Assembly: GCF_008642375.1 (NCBI RefSeq)
Contig: NZ_CP029194.1
Location: forward strand, 6,565,001 to 6,629,000
DNA: 64,000 bases
Source: Streptomyces venezuelae
GTDB lineage: Bacteria; Actinomycetota; Actinomycetes; Streptomycetales; Streptomycetaceae
Reading direction: 5' to 3'
Shown here: positions 1 to 8,611 of the stretch, piece by piece
How the letters are laid out: every line of letters begins with the position of its first letter
Numbering within the stretch: position 1 is the stretch's first letter
Notes under the pieces: model-generated
Told to the model about the DNA's origin: nothing
The model's input: the letters and a program-made list of their open reading frames with translations, nothing else
The model's database searches: none
Position numbers and translations under genes: made by a program

Positions 1-62
1 GGCAGTACGTCGGCACCGACAACCAGGTCAAGGACTCCGGCCCGACCTACACCTGCCACTGA
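1..62 (+). CDS. 3' end of an unidentified upstream gene (partial)
   Basis: Reading from base 3, an open frame runs into the window and ends with SGPTYTCH and a TGA at 60-62. Only about 19 residues are visible, so the family cannot be named. The stop overlaps the ATG of the next gene (TGATG), which implies that the two are co-transcribed and translationally coupled, and therefore probably act together with the MFS transporter and the propeller protein that follow. Confidence 0.55.
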   Translation, partial: QYVGTDNQVKDSGPTYTCH

Positions 63-1366
63 TGTACCTCGCGACCACCGGTCGCCGCGACGCGCCGCCC
101 ACCCCCTCGCGGGGCAGGCGGCGCGTCCCGGGCACCGTCCTCGCGCTCGGCGCGGTCAGCCTGGTCACCGACATCTCCTCGGAGATGGTGACCGCCGTGC
201 TGCCGCTCTACCTCGTCGTCGGACTCGGCCTCTCCCCGCTCCAGTTCGGGCTGCTCGACGGGCTCTCCACCGGCGCCACCGCGCTCGTACGGATCCTCGG
301 CGGAGCCACCGCCGACCGAGGAGGACGCCACAAACAGGTCGGAGGGCTCGGCTACGCCCTCTCCGCCTGCTCCCGGCTCGGCCTCCTCCTCGCGGGCGGC
401 TCGGCCGCCGGGATCGCCGGGGCCATCGCCGCCGACCGGCTCGGCAAGGGCGTCCGCACGGCTCCGCGCGACGCGCTCATCACTCTGCACAGCCCGCCCG
501 AGGAGCTGGGCCGCGCCTTCGGCACCCACCGCGCCATGGACACCACCGGGGCCCTCCTCGGCCCGCTGGCCGCCTTCGCCCTCCTGTGGGCCACGGCGGA
601 GGCCTACGAGGCGGTCTTCGCCGTCAGCTTCTGCGTCGGGGCCTTCGGCGTCCTGCTGTGGGTGCTGTGCGTCCCGGGGCGTCGGCGAAGCCCGAAGCCG
701 CCGCTGCGGCCGGCGTCGCCGGGTCCCCGCCCCGGCGCAGAAGCGGCGCCACGCGCGCGTGGCGGGGTCTTCAGCGCGCTGCGCTCGCCCGCGTACCGGC
801 GGATCCTCCTGTGCGCCGCCCTCCTCGGAGCCACCACGGTGGGCGACGCCTTCCTCTACCTGCTGCTCCAGCAGCGGCTCGAACTCGACGCCACCTGGTT
901 CCCGTTCCTGCCGCTCGGCGCCGCCGGCGTCTATCTGCTGCTCGCCGTCCCGGCGGGCCGCCTCGCCGACCGAATCGGCCGCCGCCGGCCGTTCCTGTAC
1001 GGCCACGGGGCCCTGCTCCTCGCGTACGGGCTGCTCCTCGCCCCCGTGACGGACGTCCTCCTCCTCGGGGGAGTCCTCGTACTCATCGGCATCTTCTACG
1101 CGGCCACCGACGGCGTCCTGATGGCCCTGACCGGCCCCTTCCTCACCGAGGGGCGCCAGGCGGGCGGCCTCGCGCTCGTGCAGACCGCGCAGGCGCTGGC
1201 CCGGCTCGGCGCCGCCGTCGCGTTCGGCGCCGTCTGGACGGCGAGCGGGCCGCGCACGGCGCTCGTGGCGGCGGGCCTGGCCCTCGCCGCCGCCCTGTGC
1301 TGCGCCGCAGGATTCCTGCCCGCGAGCGACCGGCCCGCCGAACCCACGCCCCTCCGAGAGGACTGA
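62..1366 (+). CDS. MFS transporter
   Basis: 434 residues. After a basic, proline-rich N-terminus (about residues 1-25) come roughly a dozen hydrophobic stretches typical of the major facilitator superfamily. The loop after the second helix carries a MFS motif-A-like segment (GGATADRGGRH, about residues 80-90) and a second basic loop, RLADRIGRRR, lies near residue 300. It is an inner-membrane transporter, most likely an exporter; the substrate cannot be read from sequence. The ATG overlaps the stop of the preceding gene and the next gene starts 4 bases after its stop, so the three form one operon. Confidence 0.85.
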   Translation: MYLATTGRRDAPPTPSRGRRRVPGTVLALGAVSLVTDISSEMVTAVLPLYLVVGLGLSPLQFGLLDGLSTGATALVRILGGATADRGGRHKQVGGLGYALSACSRLGLLLAGGSAAGIAGAIAADRLGKGVRTAPRDALITLHSPPEELGRAFGTHRAMDTTGALLGPLAAFALLWATAEAYEAVFAVSFCVGAFGVLLWVLCVPGRRRSPKPPLRPASPGPRPGAEAAPRARGGVFSALRSPAYRRILLCAALLGATTVGDAFLYLLLQQRLELDATWFPFLPLGAAGVYLLLAVPAGRLADRIGRRRPFLYGHGALLLAYGLLLAPVTDVLLLGGVLVLIGIFYAATDGVLMALTGPFLTEGRQAGGLALVQTAQALARLGAAVAFGAVWTASGPRTALVAAGLALAAALCCAAGFLPASDRPAEPTPLRED

Positions 1367-1369
1367 CCC

Positions 1370-2368
1370 ATGCACGCCGAGACCGACGTCCGCCTGTCCC
1401 GCCACGCGCGCGCGTGGATCCTCGTCCTCGCGCTCGTGCTGCTCGGCGGCGGCGCGACCGCCTACACCCTGCGGGCGGCCTCCGGGCGGCAGACCGGGGC
1501 CACCGGCACCCCGGTGGCCGGCTTCACCCTCGACGGGGCCCGTCCCGGCGCGCTCCACTTCAGGGACACCGCGACCGGGCGCGTCGCCCGCCTGGACCCC
1601 TCCGCGTCCGGCGGCCGGGTCGCCGGCGGGCCGGCCTGCGACCGCTTCCACGCGGCCGGGCCCACCGCGCTCTGCCTGGTGCGCCGGCCGGGCGTCCCGG
1701 CCCGCTCGTACGCCCTGGTGCTCGACGACCGGCTGCGCGAGACACGCCGGATCGCGCTCCCGGGCATCCCCAGCCGGGCCCGGGTCTCCGCCTCGGGGCG
1801 GATGCTCGCCTGGACGATGTTCGCGACCGGCGACTCCTACGCGCGCTCGTCCTTCTCCACCCGCACGTCCATCCTCGACCTGCGCACGGGATACCTGGTG
1901 AAGAACATGGAGCAGATTCCGCTGACCCTCGACGGACGCCGGTACCACGCCCCCGACGTCAACTACTGGGGCGTCTCCTTCGCCGCCGACGACAACCGCT
2001 TCTACGCCACCGTCTCGACGGGCGGGCGCACCCATCTCGTCGAGGGAGACATGGCGAACTGGTCGGCCCGGACCCTGCGGGAGAACGTCGAATGCCCGTC
2101 GCTCTCCCCGGACGGAACCCGTCTCGCCTTCAAGAAGCGGGTCTCCGAAGGCCCGCGCGAGCCGTGGCGGCTGTACGTGTACGACCTGCGCTCCGGACGG
2201 GAGCACCCCGTCGCCGAGCGGCGAGGCATCGACGACCAGGCTCTGTGGACGGACCCCGGGACCCTCGCGTACGGATACGGGGGAGCGGTCTGGTCCGTAC
2301 CGGCCGACGGCACGGGGGAGCCACGGCGGCTGGCGCGCGGGGCCTCGTCACCCGCGCTGCCGCGCTGA
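1370..2368 (+). CDS. membrane-anchored TolB-like beta-propeller protein
   Basis: 332 residues. A basic start followed by one hydrophobic helix (about residues 14-34) anchors it in the membrane with the rest outside. The body has repeated WD40/PD40-type strands, for example CPSLSPDGTRLAFKKR (about 244-259) and the end motif DDQALWTDPGTLAYGYGGAVW, as in TolB-like propellers. A GAGAGGA ribosome site lies about 7 bases before the ATG. It is coupled to the MFS gene upstream. Function is unknown; an extracytoplasmic binding or sensing role is an inference from fold and topology. Confidence 0.7.
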   Translation: MHAETDVRLSRHARAWILVLALVLLGGGATAYTLRAASGRQTGATGTPVAGFTLDGARPGALHFRDTATGRVARLDPSASGGRVAGGPACDRFHAAGPTALCLVRRPGVPARSYALVLDDRLRETRRIALPGIPSRARVSASGRMLAWTMFATGDSYARSSFSTRTSILDLRTGYLVKNMEQIPLTLDGRRYHAPDVNYWGVSFAADDNRFYATVSTGGRTHLVEGDMANWSARTLRENVECPSLSPDGTRLAFKKRVSEGPREPWRLYVYDLRSGREHPVAERRGIDDQALWTDPGTLAYGYGGAVWSVPADGTGEPRRLARGASSPALPR

Positions 2369-2378
2369 CCGCCGTGCA

Positions 2379-2422
2379 GCCGGCCGCCGTGCGGCAGGCC
2401 GCCGTACCGCCGGCCGCCGTGC
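2379..2422. repeat. 14-bp direct repeat between convergent genes
   Basis: GCCGGCCGCCGTGC occurs at 2379-2392 and again at 2409-2422, 30 bases apart, in the 59-base gap between two convergent genes. It may simply reflect GC-rich slippage or act with other GCCGCCGT copies as part of a terminator structure. Confidence 0.5.
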
Positions 2423-2427
2423 TCGGT

Positions 2428-3720
2428 TCAGGCCTTCCGGAGGGCGCCGCGGACCGCGAGCGCCGCCATCGGCAGCAGCAGGCACGCGGCGATCGCGTTG
2501 AGCGGCCCGTAGCCCGCCTGCGAGACGATCAGACCGGCCGCGAGCCCGCCGACACCGGCGGCCGTGTTCATCACGAAGTCGGAGAGCCCCTGGACGGCCG
2601 CCCGCGCGGCCTGCGGCACCGAGTCGGTGAGCAGCGCCGAGCCGGAGACCAGACCGGCGGACCAGCCGAGGCCGAGGACGAAGAGCCCCAGGGCCGTCCG
2701 GCCGTGGCTCGGTCCCGCCGTGCCCGCGATGAGCGCCGCCACGGCGATCAGCCCGACGGCGAGCCCGATCACCGACAGCCGGCCCAGCCGGTCCGAGAGC
2801 CAGCCCATCACGGGCGAGAAGGCGTACATGCCCGCGATGTGCCCGCTGATCACGAGGCCGATCAGCTGGATGCCCGCGCCGTGGTGGGTCAGTGCGACCG
2901 GGGTCATCGACATGATCGAGACCATCGCGGTGTGCGAGGCGGCGACGGTGACCAGGGCGAGCCGGGCCTGCGGCGATTCCCGTACCGCCCGCATCCCTGC
3001 GCGCAGGGAGCGGCCCTCCGGCCGCTCGGCCGCCCCGGGATCCGCGAGGGCGCGGGCGGTGAGCAGCGGGTCCGGGCGCAGGAGGAGGGCGACGACCGCC
3101 GCCGAGACGACGAAGACGCCGGCGGCCCAGACGAAGGGCCCCGCGGTGGCGGGGATGCCCAGGCCGGACACGCTCTCCCCGGCGGGTGCGGCGATGTTCG
3201 GCCCGAGCACCGCCCCGATCGTGGTCGCCCACACCACGGTGGAGATGGCCCGGGCCCTGCGGTCGGGCTCGGCGAGGTCGGCGGCGGCGAAGCGGGCCGC
3301 CAGGTTGGCCGAGGAGCCGGCGCCGAAGCCGACGAGGCCGAGAAGGAGCAGCGGGAAGCTCTCGACGGCCGCGCCGAGCACCACCACCACGGCACCGAGC
3401 GCCCCGAGCAGGTACGCCAGGACGAGCCCCGCCCGGCGCCCCCGCGAGGCCATCAGCGCGGCCAGCGGCATGGCGAGCAGCGCGGGACCGGCCACCGTCG
3501 CCGTGGAGGCGAGCCCGGACAGAGCCTCCGTACCGCTGACGTCCTTGGCCAGGACGGCGGCGAGCGCGACGCCGATGGCGATGCCGAGGCCGCCGAGGAT
3601 CTGGGTGGCGATGAGCACGGCCTGCACCCGTCGGCGCAGCGCGGGAAGTTCGGCCGCGGTGACGGGAGCGGATATCCCGTCAGGCAAGGTGACGTCAGGG
3701 GCGTCGGGGGAGCTGGTCAC
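2428..3720 (-). CDS. MFS transporter
   Basis: 430 residues starting at a GTG (MTSSPDAPD). About twelve hydrophobic helices fill the protein; a motif-A-like loop (MASRGRRAG, about residues 89-97) and its second-half copy (GWLSDRLGRLS, near residue 310) place it in the major facilitator superfamily. It is a drug or metabolite exporter of unknown substrate. The gene is convergent with the propeller gene and 44 bases downstream of ogt on the same strand, so it could be transcribed together with it. Confidence 0.85.
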   Translation of the reverse strand: MTSSPDAPDVTLPDGISAPVTAAELPALRRRVQAVLIATQILGGLGIAIGVALAAVLAKDVSGTEALSGLASTATVAGPALLAMPLAALMASRGRRAGLVLAYLLGALGAVVVVLGAAVESFPLLLLGLVGFGAGSSANLAARFAAADLAEPDRRARAISTVVWATTIGAVLGPNIAAPAGESVSGLGIPATAGPFVWAAGVFVVSAAVVALLLRPDPLLTARALADPGAAERPEGRSLRAGMRAVRESPQARLALVTVAASHTAMVSIMSMTPVALTHHGAGIQLIGLVISGHIAGMYAFSPVMGWLSDRLGRLSVIGLAVGLIAVAALIAGTAGPSHGRTALGLFVLGLGWSAGLVSGSALLTDSVPQAARAAVQGLSDFVMNTAAGVGGLAAGLIVSQAGYGPLNAIAACLLLPMAALAVRGALRKA

Positions 3721-3764
3721 TTACGTGAGTGTGCCAGTCGTCCCATCCGATGGGAACGTCCCCC

Positions 3765-4328
3765 TCAGAACAGCGGCGCGGGCAGCACCCCCTCCAGCGC
3801 CAGCAGCTGCCGCTTCGTCTCCAGACCGCCCCCGAAGCCCCCGAGACCGCCGTCGCTCTCCACCACCCGGTGGCACGGCACCACCACGGGCAGCGGATTG
3901 GCGCCCATCGCCGCTCCGACCGCCTGCGCCGCGCCCGGCTGCCCCACGCGCCGCGCCAGCTCCCCGTACCCCACGACCGTGCCGTACGGGACGGTCGTCA
4001 GCTCGCGCAGCACCTGCCGGTTGAAGCCGGATGTCAGGCTCCAGTCCAGCGGCAGGTCGAAGGCGCGCGGGTCGCCCGCGAAGTACGCGTCGAGCCGGCG
4101 TATCGCCTCGGCGAGCAGCCCCGAGGCGCACTCCACCGGCTCCACCCCGAACCGCCCGCGCAGACGGTCGAGCATCTGCACCCGCCGCGCCGCGTCGGCG
4201 TGGAACTCGACCCGCACCAGCCCCCGCCCGGTCGCGGCGAGGAAGAGCGGACCGATGTCGCTCTCCACGACCGTCCACTCCACTGCGACGGCCGGTTCGC
4301 CGCCCGTCGGCTCCGCTTCGATGTCCAT
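3765..4328 (-). CDS. ogt: methylated-DNA--[protein]-cysteine S-methyltransferase
   Basis: 187 residues from the ATG at 4328. It removes O6-alkyl groups from guanine by irreversible transfer to its own cysteine. The active-site motif PCHRVV is at residues 151-156 with nucleophile Cys152. The HTH that inserts into DNA (FNRQVLRELTTVPYGTVVGY, about 102-121) and the GAAMGANP stretch are typical. An open frame continues upstream of 4328, but that extension is arginine-rich, unlike the family, and is rejected. A GTG three codons upstream is an alternative start. No strong ribosome site is visible. Confidence 0.9.
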   Translation of the reverse strand: MDIEAEPTGGEPAVAVEWTVVESDIGPLFLAATGRGLVRVEFHADAARRVQMLDRLRGRFGVEPVECASGLLAEAIRRLDAYFAGDPRAFDLPLDWSLTSGFNRQVLRELTTVPYGTVVGYGELARRVGQPGAAQAVGAAMGANPLPVVVPCHRVVESDGGLGGFGGGLETKRQLLALEGVLPAPLF

Positions 4329-4521
4329 GACGCCCACGGTACGACCCGCCACCGACAAGCGACCGGAGCGGGCCCGACCAGCTCGGGGACCGGGGCGGGA
4401 GGCGTCACGAAGGGGCGCCGGGCCACTGCGGAGATCACGGACCGGTCTCGCTCCGGTCTCACGAGTGGAAATTCCCCGGTCACATGGTCGAGAGGCCCCC
4501 GGCGCGCCATAATCTCGCCCC

Positions 4522-4533
4522 GGTAGTACTACC
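4522..4533. promoter_or_regulatory. 12-bp perfect palindrome upstream of the MHYT gene
   Basis: GGTAGTACTACC is a perfect palindrome 57 bases before the MHYT start codon, in the 261-base region between divergent ogt and the MHYT gene. Its place fits a repressor or activator site. The binding protein is unknown, and nothing else recognisable was seen in this gap. Confidence 0.35.
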
Positions 4534-4589
4534 CAGCGGTACCGACTGTTTTCGGACGACGTGGCACCAGGGGTGGAGGACACACGCTC

Positions 4590-5489
4590 ATGCAGGGCAC
4601 GGTCGACGGATTCAGCTACGGGCTCGTCACTCCGGTGGCCGCTTTCATCATGGCCTGCCTAGGCGGCGCCCTCGGCCTGAGGTGCACCACGAGGTCGCTC
4701 CGCCACCGCGACACCTTCAAGGCGGGATGGCTCGCCCTCGGCGCCACCTCCATCGGGACCGGCATCTGGACGATGCACTTCATCGCCATGATGGGCTTCT
4801 CCGTCCAGCAGGCCCCGATCAGCTACGACCGCCCCATCACCTTCGCCAGCCTGGGCGTGGCCGTCCTCATGGTCGGCATCGGGATCTTCATCGTCGGCTA
4901 CCGCGGGGCGACCGCCCTGACACTCGTCACCGGCGGCACGATCACCGGCCTCGGCGTCGCCACGATGCACTACCTCGGCATGGCGGGCATGCGCCTCCAC
5001 GGCCGCATCGAGTACGACACGCTCACCGTCGCCCTCTCCGTGGTCATCGCCGTCGTGGCCGCCACCGCGGCCCTCTGGGCGGCCGTATCCGTCCATGGAT
5101 TTCTGGCCAGCCTCGGCGCGAGCCTGGTGATGGGCGGAGCCGTCAGTGGTATGCACTACACCGCCATGGCGGCGGTCAGCGTCCACATCCAGGGCACCGA
5201 GACGCCCGTCGGCACCGGCGACACCGCGACCTCGCTGCTCCTGCCGATGCTGATCGGCCCGGCGGTCTTCCTGATCCTGGCCGCCGTGGTCGTCATGTTC
5301 GACCCGCTGCTCGTGATGGGCGACCCGGACTGGCAGCGGCCCGCCGCGCAGAGCGTGCACCGCCCGGGCGTGCCGGCCCCGCGCCACGTGCCGTCCTACG
5401 GCGAGCCCGCCAACTGGTCGGCCCGCCCCGCCGGCCGCGCCGCCCGCCGGAGCGTCCCCCGCGGCGGCCACCGCTCCCAGGACTGGTGA
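4590..5489 (+). CDS. MHYT-domain integral membrane sensor
   Basis: 299 residues with seven likely membrane helices. Three MHYT-type repeats are visible: WTMHFIAMMGF (about 61-71), ATMHYLGMAGM (about 123-133) and SGMHYTAMAAV (about 187-197). In this family the Met/His residues are proposed to bind copper and sense a diatomic gas. After the last helix (about residue 245) there is only a short basic cytoplasmic tail; no GGDEF, EAL or kinase domain follows, so any signal must pass to a separate partner. GGAGG lies about 11 bases before the ATG. uvrB follows after 83 bases. Confidence 0.85.
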   Translation: MQGTVDGFSYGLVTPVAAFIMACLGGALGLRCTTRSLRHRDTFKAGWLALGATSIGTGIWTMHFIAMMGFSVQQAPISYDRPITFASLGVAVLMVGIGIFIVGYRGATALTLVTGGTITGLGVATMHYLGMAGMRLHGRIEYDTLTVALSVVIAVVAATAALWAAVSVHGFLASLGASLVMGGAVSGMHYTAMAAVSVHIQGTETPVGTGDTATSLLLPMLIGPAVFLILAAVVVMFDPLLVMGDPDWQRPAAQSVHRPGVPAPRHVPSYGEPANWSARPAGRAARRSVPRGGHRSQDW

Positions 5490-5572
5490 CGGGACCGGTG
5501 ACGGGACACCTCCGCGACGGGCGGTGAGCGGATCACCGCCCGAGTGTCGGTGCCGGGTCGTACGGTGGTTCC

Positions 5573-7720
5573 ATGCGGCCCGTTTCCAAGATCGAACGTT
5601 CGGTGGCGCCCTTCGAGGTCGTCAGCTCCTACCAGCCCAGCGGCGACCAGCCGACGGCCATCGCCGACCTCGAGCGGCGCATCCGCGCGGGCGAGAAGGA
5701 CGTCGTGCTCCTCGGCGCCACCGGCACCGGCAAGTCGGCCACCACCGCGTGGATGATCGAGAAGCTCCAGCGCCCCACCCTCGTGATGGCGCCGAACAAG
5801 ACCCTGGCCGCCCAGCTGGCGAACGAGTTCCGCGAACTCCTGCCGAACAACGCGGTCGAGTACTTCGTCTCGTACTACGACTACTACCAGCCCGAGGCGT
5901 ACGTCCCCCAGTCGGACACGTACATCGAGAAGGACTCCTCGATCAACGAGGAGGTGGAGCGCCTCCGCCACTCCGCGACGAACTCCCTGCTCACCCGCAG
6001 GGACGTCGTCGTGGTCGCCTCCGTCTCCTGCATCTACGGCCTCGGCACGCCCCAGGAGTACGTGGACCGCATGGTCCCGCTCAAGGTCGGCGAGGAGATG
6101 GACCGCGACCAGCTGCTCCGCCGCTTCGTCGACATCCAGTACACCCGGAACGACCTGGCGTTCACCCGCGGCACCTTCCGGGTCCGCGGCGACACCATCG
6201 AGATCTTCCCGGTGTACGAGGAGCTGGCCGTCCGCATCGAGATGTTCGGCGACGAGATCGAGGCGCTCTCCACCCTCCACCCGCTCACCGGCGAGGTCAT
6301 CAGCGAGGACCGCGAGCTGTACGTCTTCCCCGCCAGCCACTACGTCGCGGGCCCCGAACGCATGGAGCGGGCGGTCAACGACATCGAGCGCGAGCTGGAG
6401 GTCCGCCTCGCCGAGCTCGACAAGCAGGGCAAGCACCTGGAGTCCCAGCGCCTGCGCATGCGGACCACGTACGACATCGAGATGATGCGGCAGATCGGCT
6501 CCTGCTCCGGCATCGAGAACTACTCGATGCACTTCGACGGCCGCGAGCCCGGCTCCGCGCCGAACACCCTCCTCGACTACTTCCCCGAGGACTTCCTGCT
6601 CGTCATCGACGAGTCGCACGTCACCGTGCCGCAGATCGGCGCCATGTACGAGGGCGACGCCTCCCGCAAGCGGACCCTCGTCGACCACGGCTTCCGGCTC
6701 CCCTCCGCCCTCGACAACCGCCCGCTGAAGTGGGAGGAGTTCCAGAAGCGGATCGGCCAGACCGTCTATCTCTCGGCGACCCCCGGCACCTACGAACTCT
6801 CCCGGGGCGACGGCTTCGTCGAGCAGATCATCCGCCCCACCGGGCTCGTCGACCCCGAGGTCGTCGTCAAGCCGACCGAGGGCCAGATCGACGACCTGGT
6901 CCACGAGATCCGGCTGCGCGCCGAGAAGGACGAGCGGGTCCTCGTCACCACCCTCACCAAGAAGATGGCCGAGGACCTCACCGACTACTTCCTGGAGCTC
7001 GGCATCCAGGTCCGCTACCTCCACAGCGACGTCGACACCCTGCGCCGCATCGAGCTGCTGCGCGAGCTGCGCGCCGGAGAGTACGACGTCCTCGTCGGCA
7101 TCAACCTCCTCCGGGAGGGCCTCGACCTCCCCGAGGTCTCCCTCGTCGCCATCCTCGACGCCGACAAGCAGGGCTTCCTGCGCTCCGGCACCTCCCTCAT
7201 CCAGACCATCGGCCGTGCCGCGCGAAACGTCTCGGGCCAGGTCCACATGTACGCGGACCGGATCACCCCGGCGATGGAGCAGGCCATCGACGAGACCAAC
7301 CGGCGCCGCGAGAAGCAGGTCGCGTACAACACGGCCCACGGCATCGACCCGCAGCCGCTGCGCAAGAAGATCAACGACATCGTCGCGACCATCGCCCGCG
7401 AGGAGGTCGACACCGAGGAGCTCCTGGGCAGCGGCTACCGCCAGACGAAGGACGGGAAGGCCGCGAAGGCGCCCGTTCCCTCGCTCGCCGCGCACGGCCC
7501 CAAGGGCCGGGGCAAGGCCGGCAAGTCCGGTGCGGCGGGCTCGACGGTCGAGCTCGGAAGCCGGCCGGCCACCGAACTGGCCGCGATCATCGAGGAGATG
7601 ACCGACCGGATGCGCGCCGCCGCCGCCGAGCTGCAGTTCGAGGTCGCGGCCCGGCTCCGTGACGAAGTGGGAGAGCTGAAGAAGGAGTTGCGCCAGATGA
7701 AGGAGGCGGGTCTCGCCTGA
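5573..7720 (+). CDS. uvrB: excinuclease ABC subunit UvrB
   Basis: 715 residues, the DNA-damage verifying helicase of nucleotide excision repair; UvrA loads it and UvrC binds it. Visible: Walker A GATGTGKS (about residues 47-54), the beta-hairpin region YYDYYQPEAYVP (about 102-113), DESHVT, the motif SATPGTYE (about 401-408), QTIGRAARN (motif VI), and a C-terminal UVR helix pair ending EVGELKKELRQMKEAG. The length is slightly above the E. coli protein because of a KGRGKAGKSG-rich linker before the UVR domain. The start MRPVSKIERSVAPF is usual for actinobacteria. A short hairpin (7720-7736) follows the stop. Confidence 0.98.
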   Translation: MRPVSKIERSVAPFEVVSSYQPSGDQPTAIADLERRIRAGEKDVVLLGATGTGKSATTAWMIEKLQRPTLVMAPNKTLAAQLANEFRELLPNNAVEYFVSYYDYYQPEAYVPQSDTYIEKDSSINEEVERLRHSATNSLLTRRDVVVVASVSCIYGLGTPQEYVDRMVPLKVGEEMDRDQLLRRFVDIQYTRNDLAFTRGTFRVRGDTIEIFPVYEELAVRIEMFGDEIEALSTLHPLTGEVISEDRELYVFPASHYVAGPERMERAVNDIERELEVRLAELDKQGKHLESQRLRMRTTYDIEMMRQIGSCSGIENYSMHFDGREPGSAPNTLLDYFPEDFLLVIDESHVTVPQIGAMYEGDASRKRTLVDHGFRLPSALDNRPLKWEEFQKRIGQTVYLSATPGTYELSRGDGFVEQIIRPTGLVDPEVVVKPTEGQIDDLVHEIRLRAEKDERVLVTTLTKKMAEDLTDYFLELGIQVRYLHSDVDTLRRIELLRELRAGEYDVLVGINLLREGLDLPEVSLVAILDADKQGFLRSGTSLIQTIGRAARNVSGQVHMYADRITPAMEQAIDETNRRREKQVAYNTAHGIDPQPLRKKINDIVATIAREEVDTEELLGSGYRQTKDGKAAKAPVPSLAAHGPKGRGKAGKSGAAGSTVELGSRPATELAAIIEEMTDRMRAAAAELQFEVAARLRDEVGELKKELRQMKEAGLA

Positions 7721-7859
7721 CCGGACGCGGTCCGGTGTGTTGCAAGACCGACACAAATCCGGACCGCGGCTCTGCGGTGTCAGTGCCTCTGCGTAGGGTG
7801 CTGGACAACCGCACGCACCGGACAGCGGGCGCGGGGAACGCAACGAGAGGGGCAAGCGC

Positions 7860-8438
7860 GTGACGGTCAACATGACCAAGGGTCAGGCCATCAGCCTGGA
7901 GAAGCAGGGCGGAGGCAGCCTCAGCCAGGTGCGGATGGGGCTCGGCTGGCAGGCGGCGCCGCGCCGCGGTCTCTTCGGCAAGCGCACGCAGGAGATCGAC
8001 CTGGACGCCTCGGCCGTCCTCTTCGCGGACAAGCAGCCGGTGGACGTGGTCTTCTTCCGCCACCTGGTCAGCGACGACGGCTCGGTCAAGCACACCGGTG
8101 ACAACCTCGTCGGCGGCGCGGGCCAGGGCGGGGACGACGAGGCGATCCTCGTCGACCTCCAGCGGGTCCCGGTCCACATCGACACGATCGTCTTCACCGT
8201 GAACTCCTTCACCGGTCAGACGTTCCAGGAGGTGCAGAACGCCTTCTGCCGGATCGTCGACGAGACGAACGGCCAGGAGCTCGCGCGCTACACCCTGGAC
8301 GGCGGTGGCAACTACACCGCGCAGATCATGGCGAAGGTGCACCGGGTCGGCTCCGGCTGGCAGATGACCGCCCTGGGCAACCCGGCCAACGGCCGGACGT
8401 TCCAGGACCTGATGCCGGCGATCCTGCCGCACCTGTAG
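7860..8438 (+). CDS. TerD-family stress protein
   Basis: 192 residues from a GTG preceded by AGAGGGG. A single TerD domain with the typical pieces: LEKQGGGSLSQVRMGLGW, DLDASAVLF, the acidic calcium-binding stretch DNLVGGAGQGGDDE (about 81-94) and IVFTVNSFTGQTFQEVQNA. Family knowledge: soluble cytosolic Ca2+-binding proteins linked to tellurite, phage and envelope stress. It is followed by a second TerD protein and TerC, a gene set that often co-occurs. A hairpin terminator sits downstream, so it may be transcribed alone. Confidence 0.93.
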   Translation: MTVNMTKGQAISLEKQGGGSLSQVRMGLGWQAAPRRGLFGKRTQEIDLDASAVLFADKQPVDVVFFRHLVSDDGSVKHTGDNLVGGAGQGGDDEAILVDLQRVPVHIDTIVFTVNSFTGQTFQEVQNAFCRIVDETNGQELARYTLDGGGNYTAQIMAKVHRVGSGWQMTALGNPANGRTFQDLMPAILPHL

Positions 8439-8461
8439 TCAGGGCCGCGCAGGACGCACCC

Positions 8462-8496
8462 ACAGCTCCCGGAGGCACCAGGCCGCCGGGAGCTGT
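8462..8496 (+). terminator. hairpin after the TerD gene
   Basis: ACAGCTCCCGG at 8462-8472 pairs perfectly with CCGGGAGCTGT at 8486-8496 (11 bp, 13-base loop). No U-run follows, as is usual for Streptomyces terminators. Confidence 0.7.
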
Positions 8497-8544
8497 CCCG
8501 CACCACCGCACGACCGCGCTACTGCACGCCCGCACCACCGCACG
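8497..8544. repeat. 16-bp direct repeat in the leader of the TerD-fusion gene
   Basis: CCCGCACCACCGCACG occurs at 8497-8512 and again at 8529-8544, 32 bases apart, with further degenerate CCGCACCAC copies up to about 8577. The repeats fill the gap before the next gene. A binding role is possible, but low-complexity expansion is as likely. Confidence 0.5.
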
Positions 8545-8611
8545 CCCGCGCCACCGCATGACAGCACGTCCGCACCACTTCGTACCGGGAACCGCTGAGG
8601 GGAAAGAGCCG

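Noticed and set aside
47..2206. Very long open frame on the minus strand opposite the MFS and propeller genes (similar ones oppose uvrA, the M14 gene and the tkt operon)
   Set aside because: High GC at third positions suppresses stop codons in the antisense frames. The translations are Arg/Gly/Glu-rich low-complexity protein without family motifs.
5592..5601. CGAACGTTCG inside the start of uvrB as a LexA box
   Set aside because: The actinobacterial SOS box needs GAAC-N4-GTTC. Here the half-sites abut, and the site is inside the coding region.
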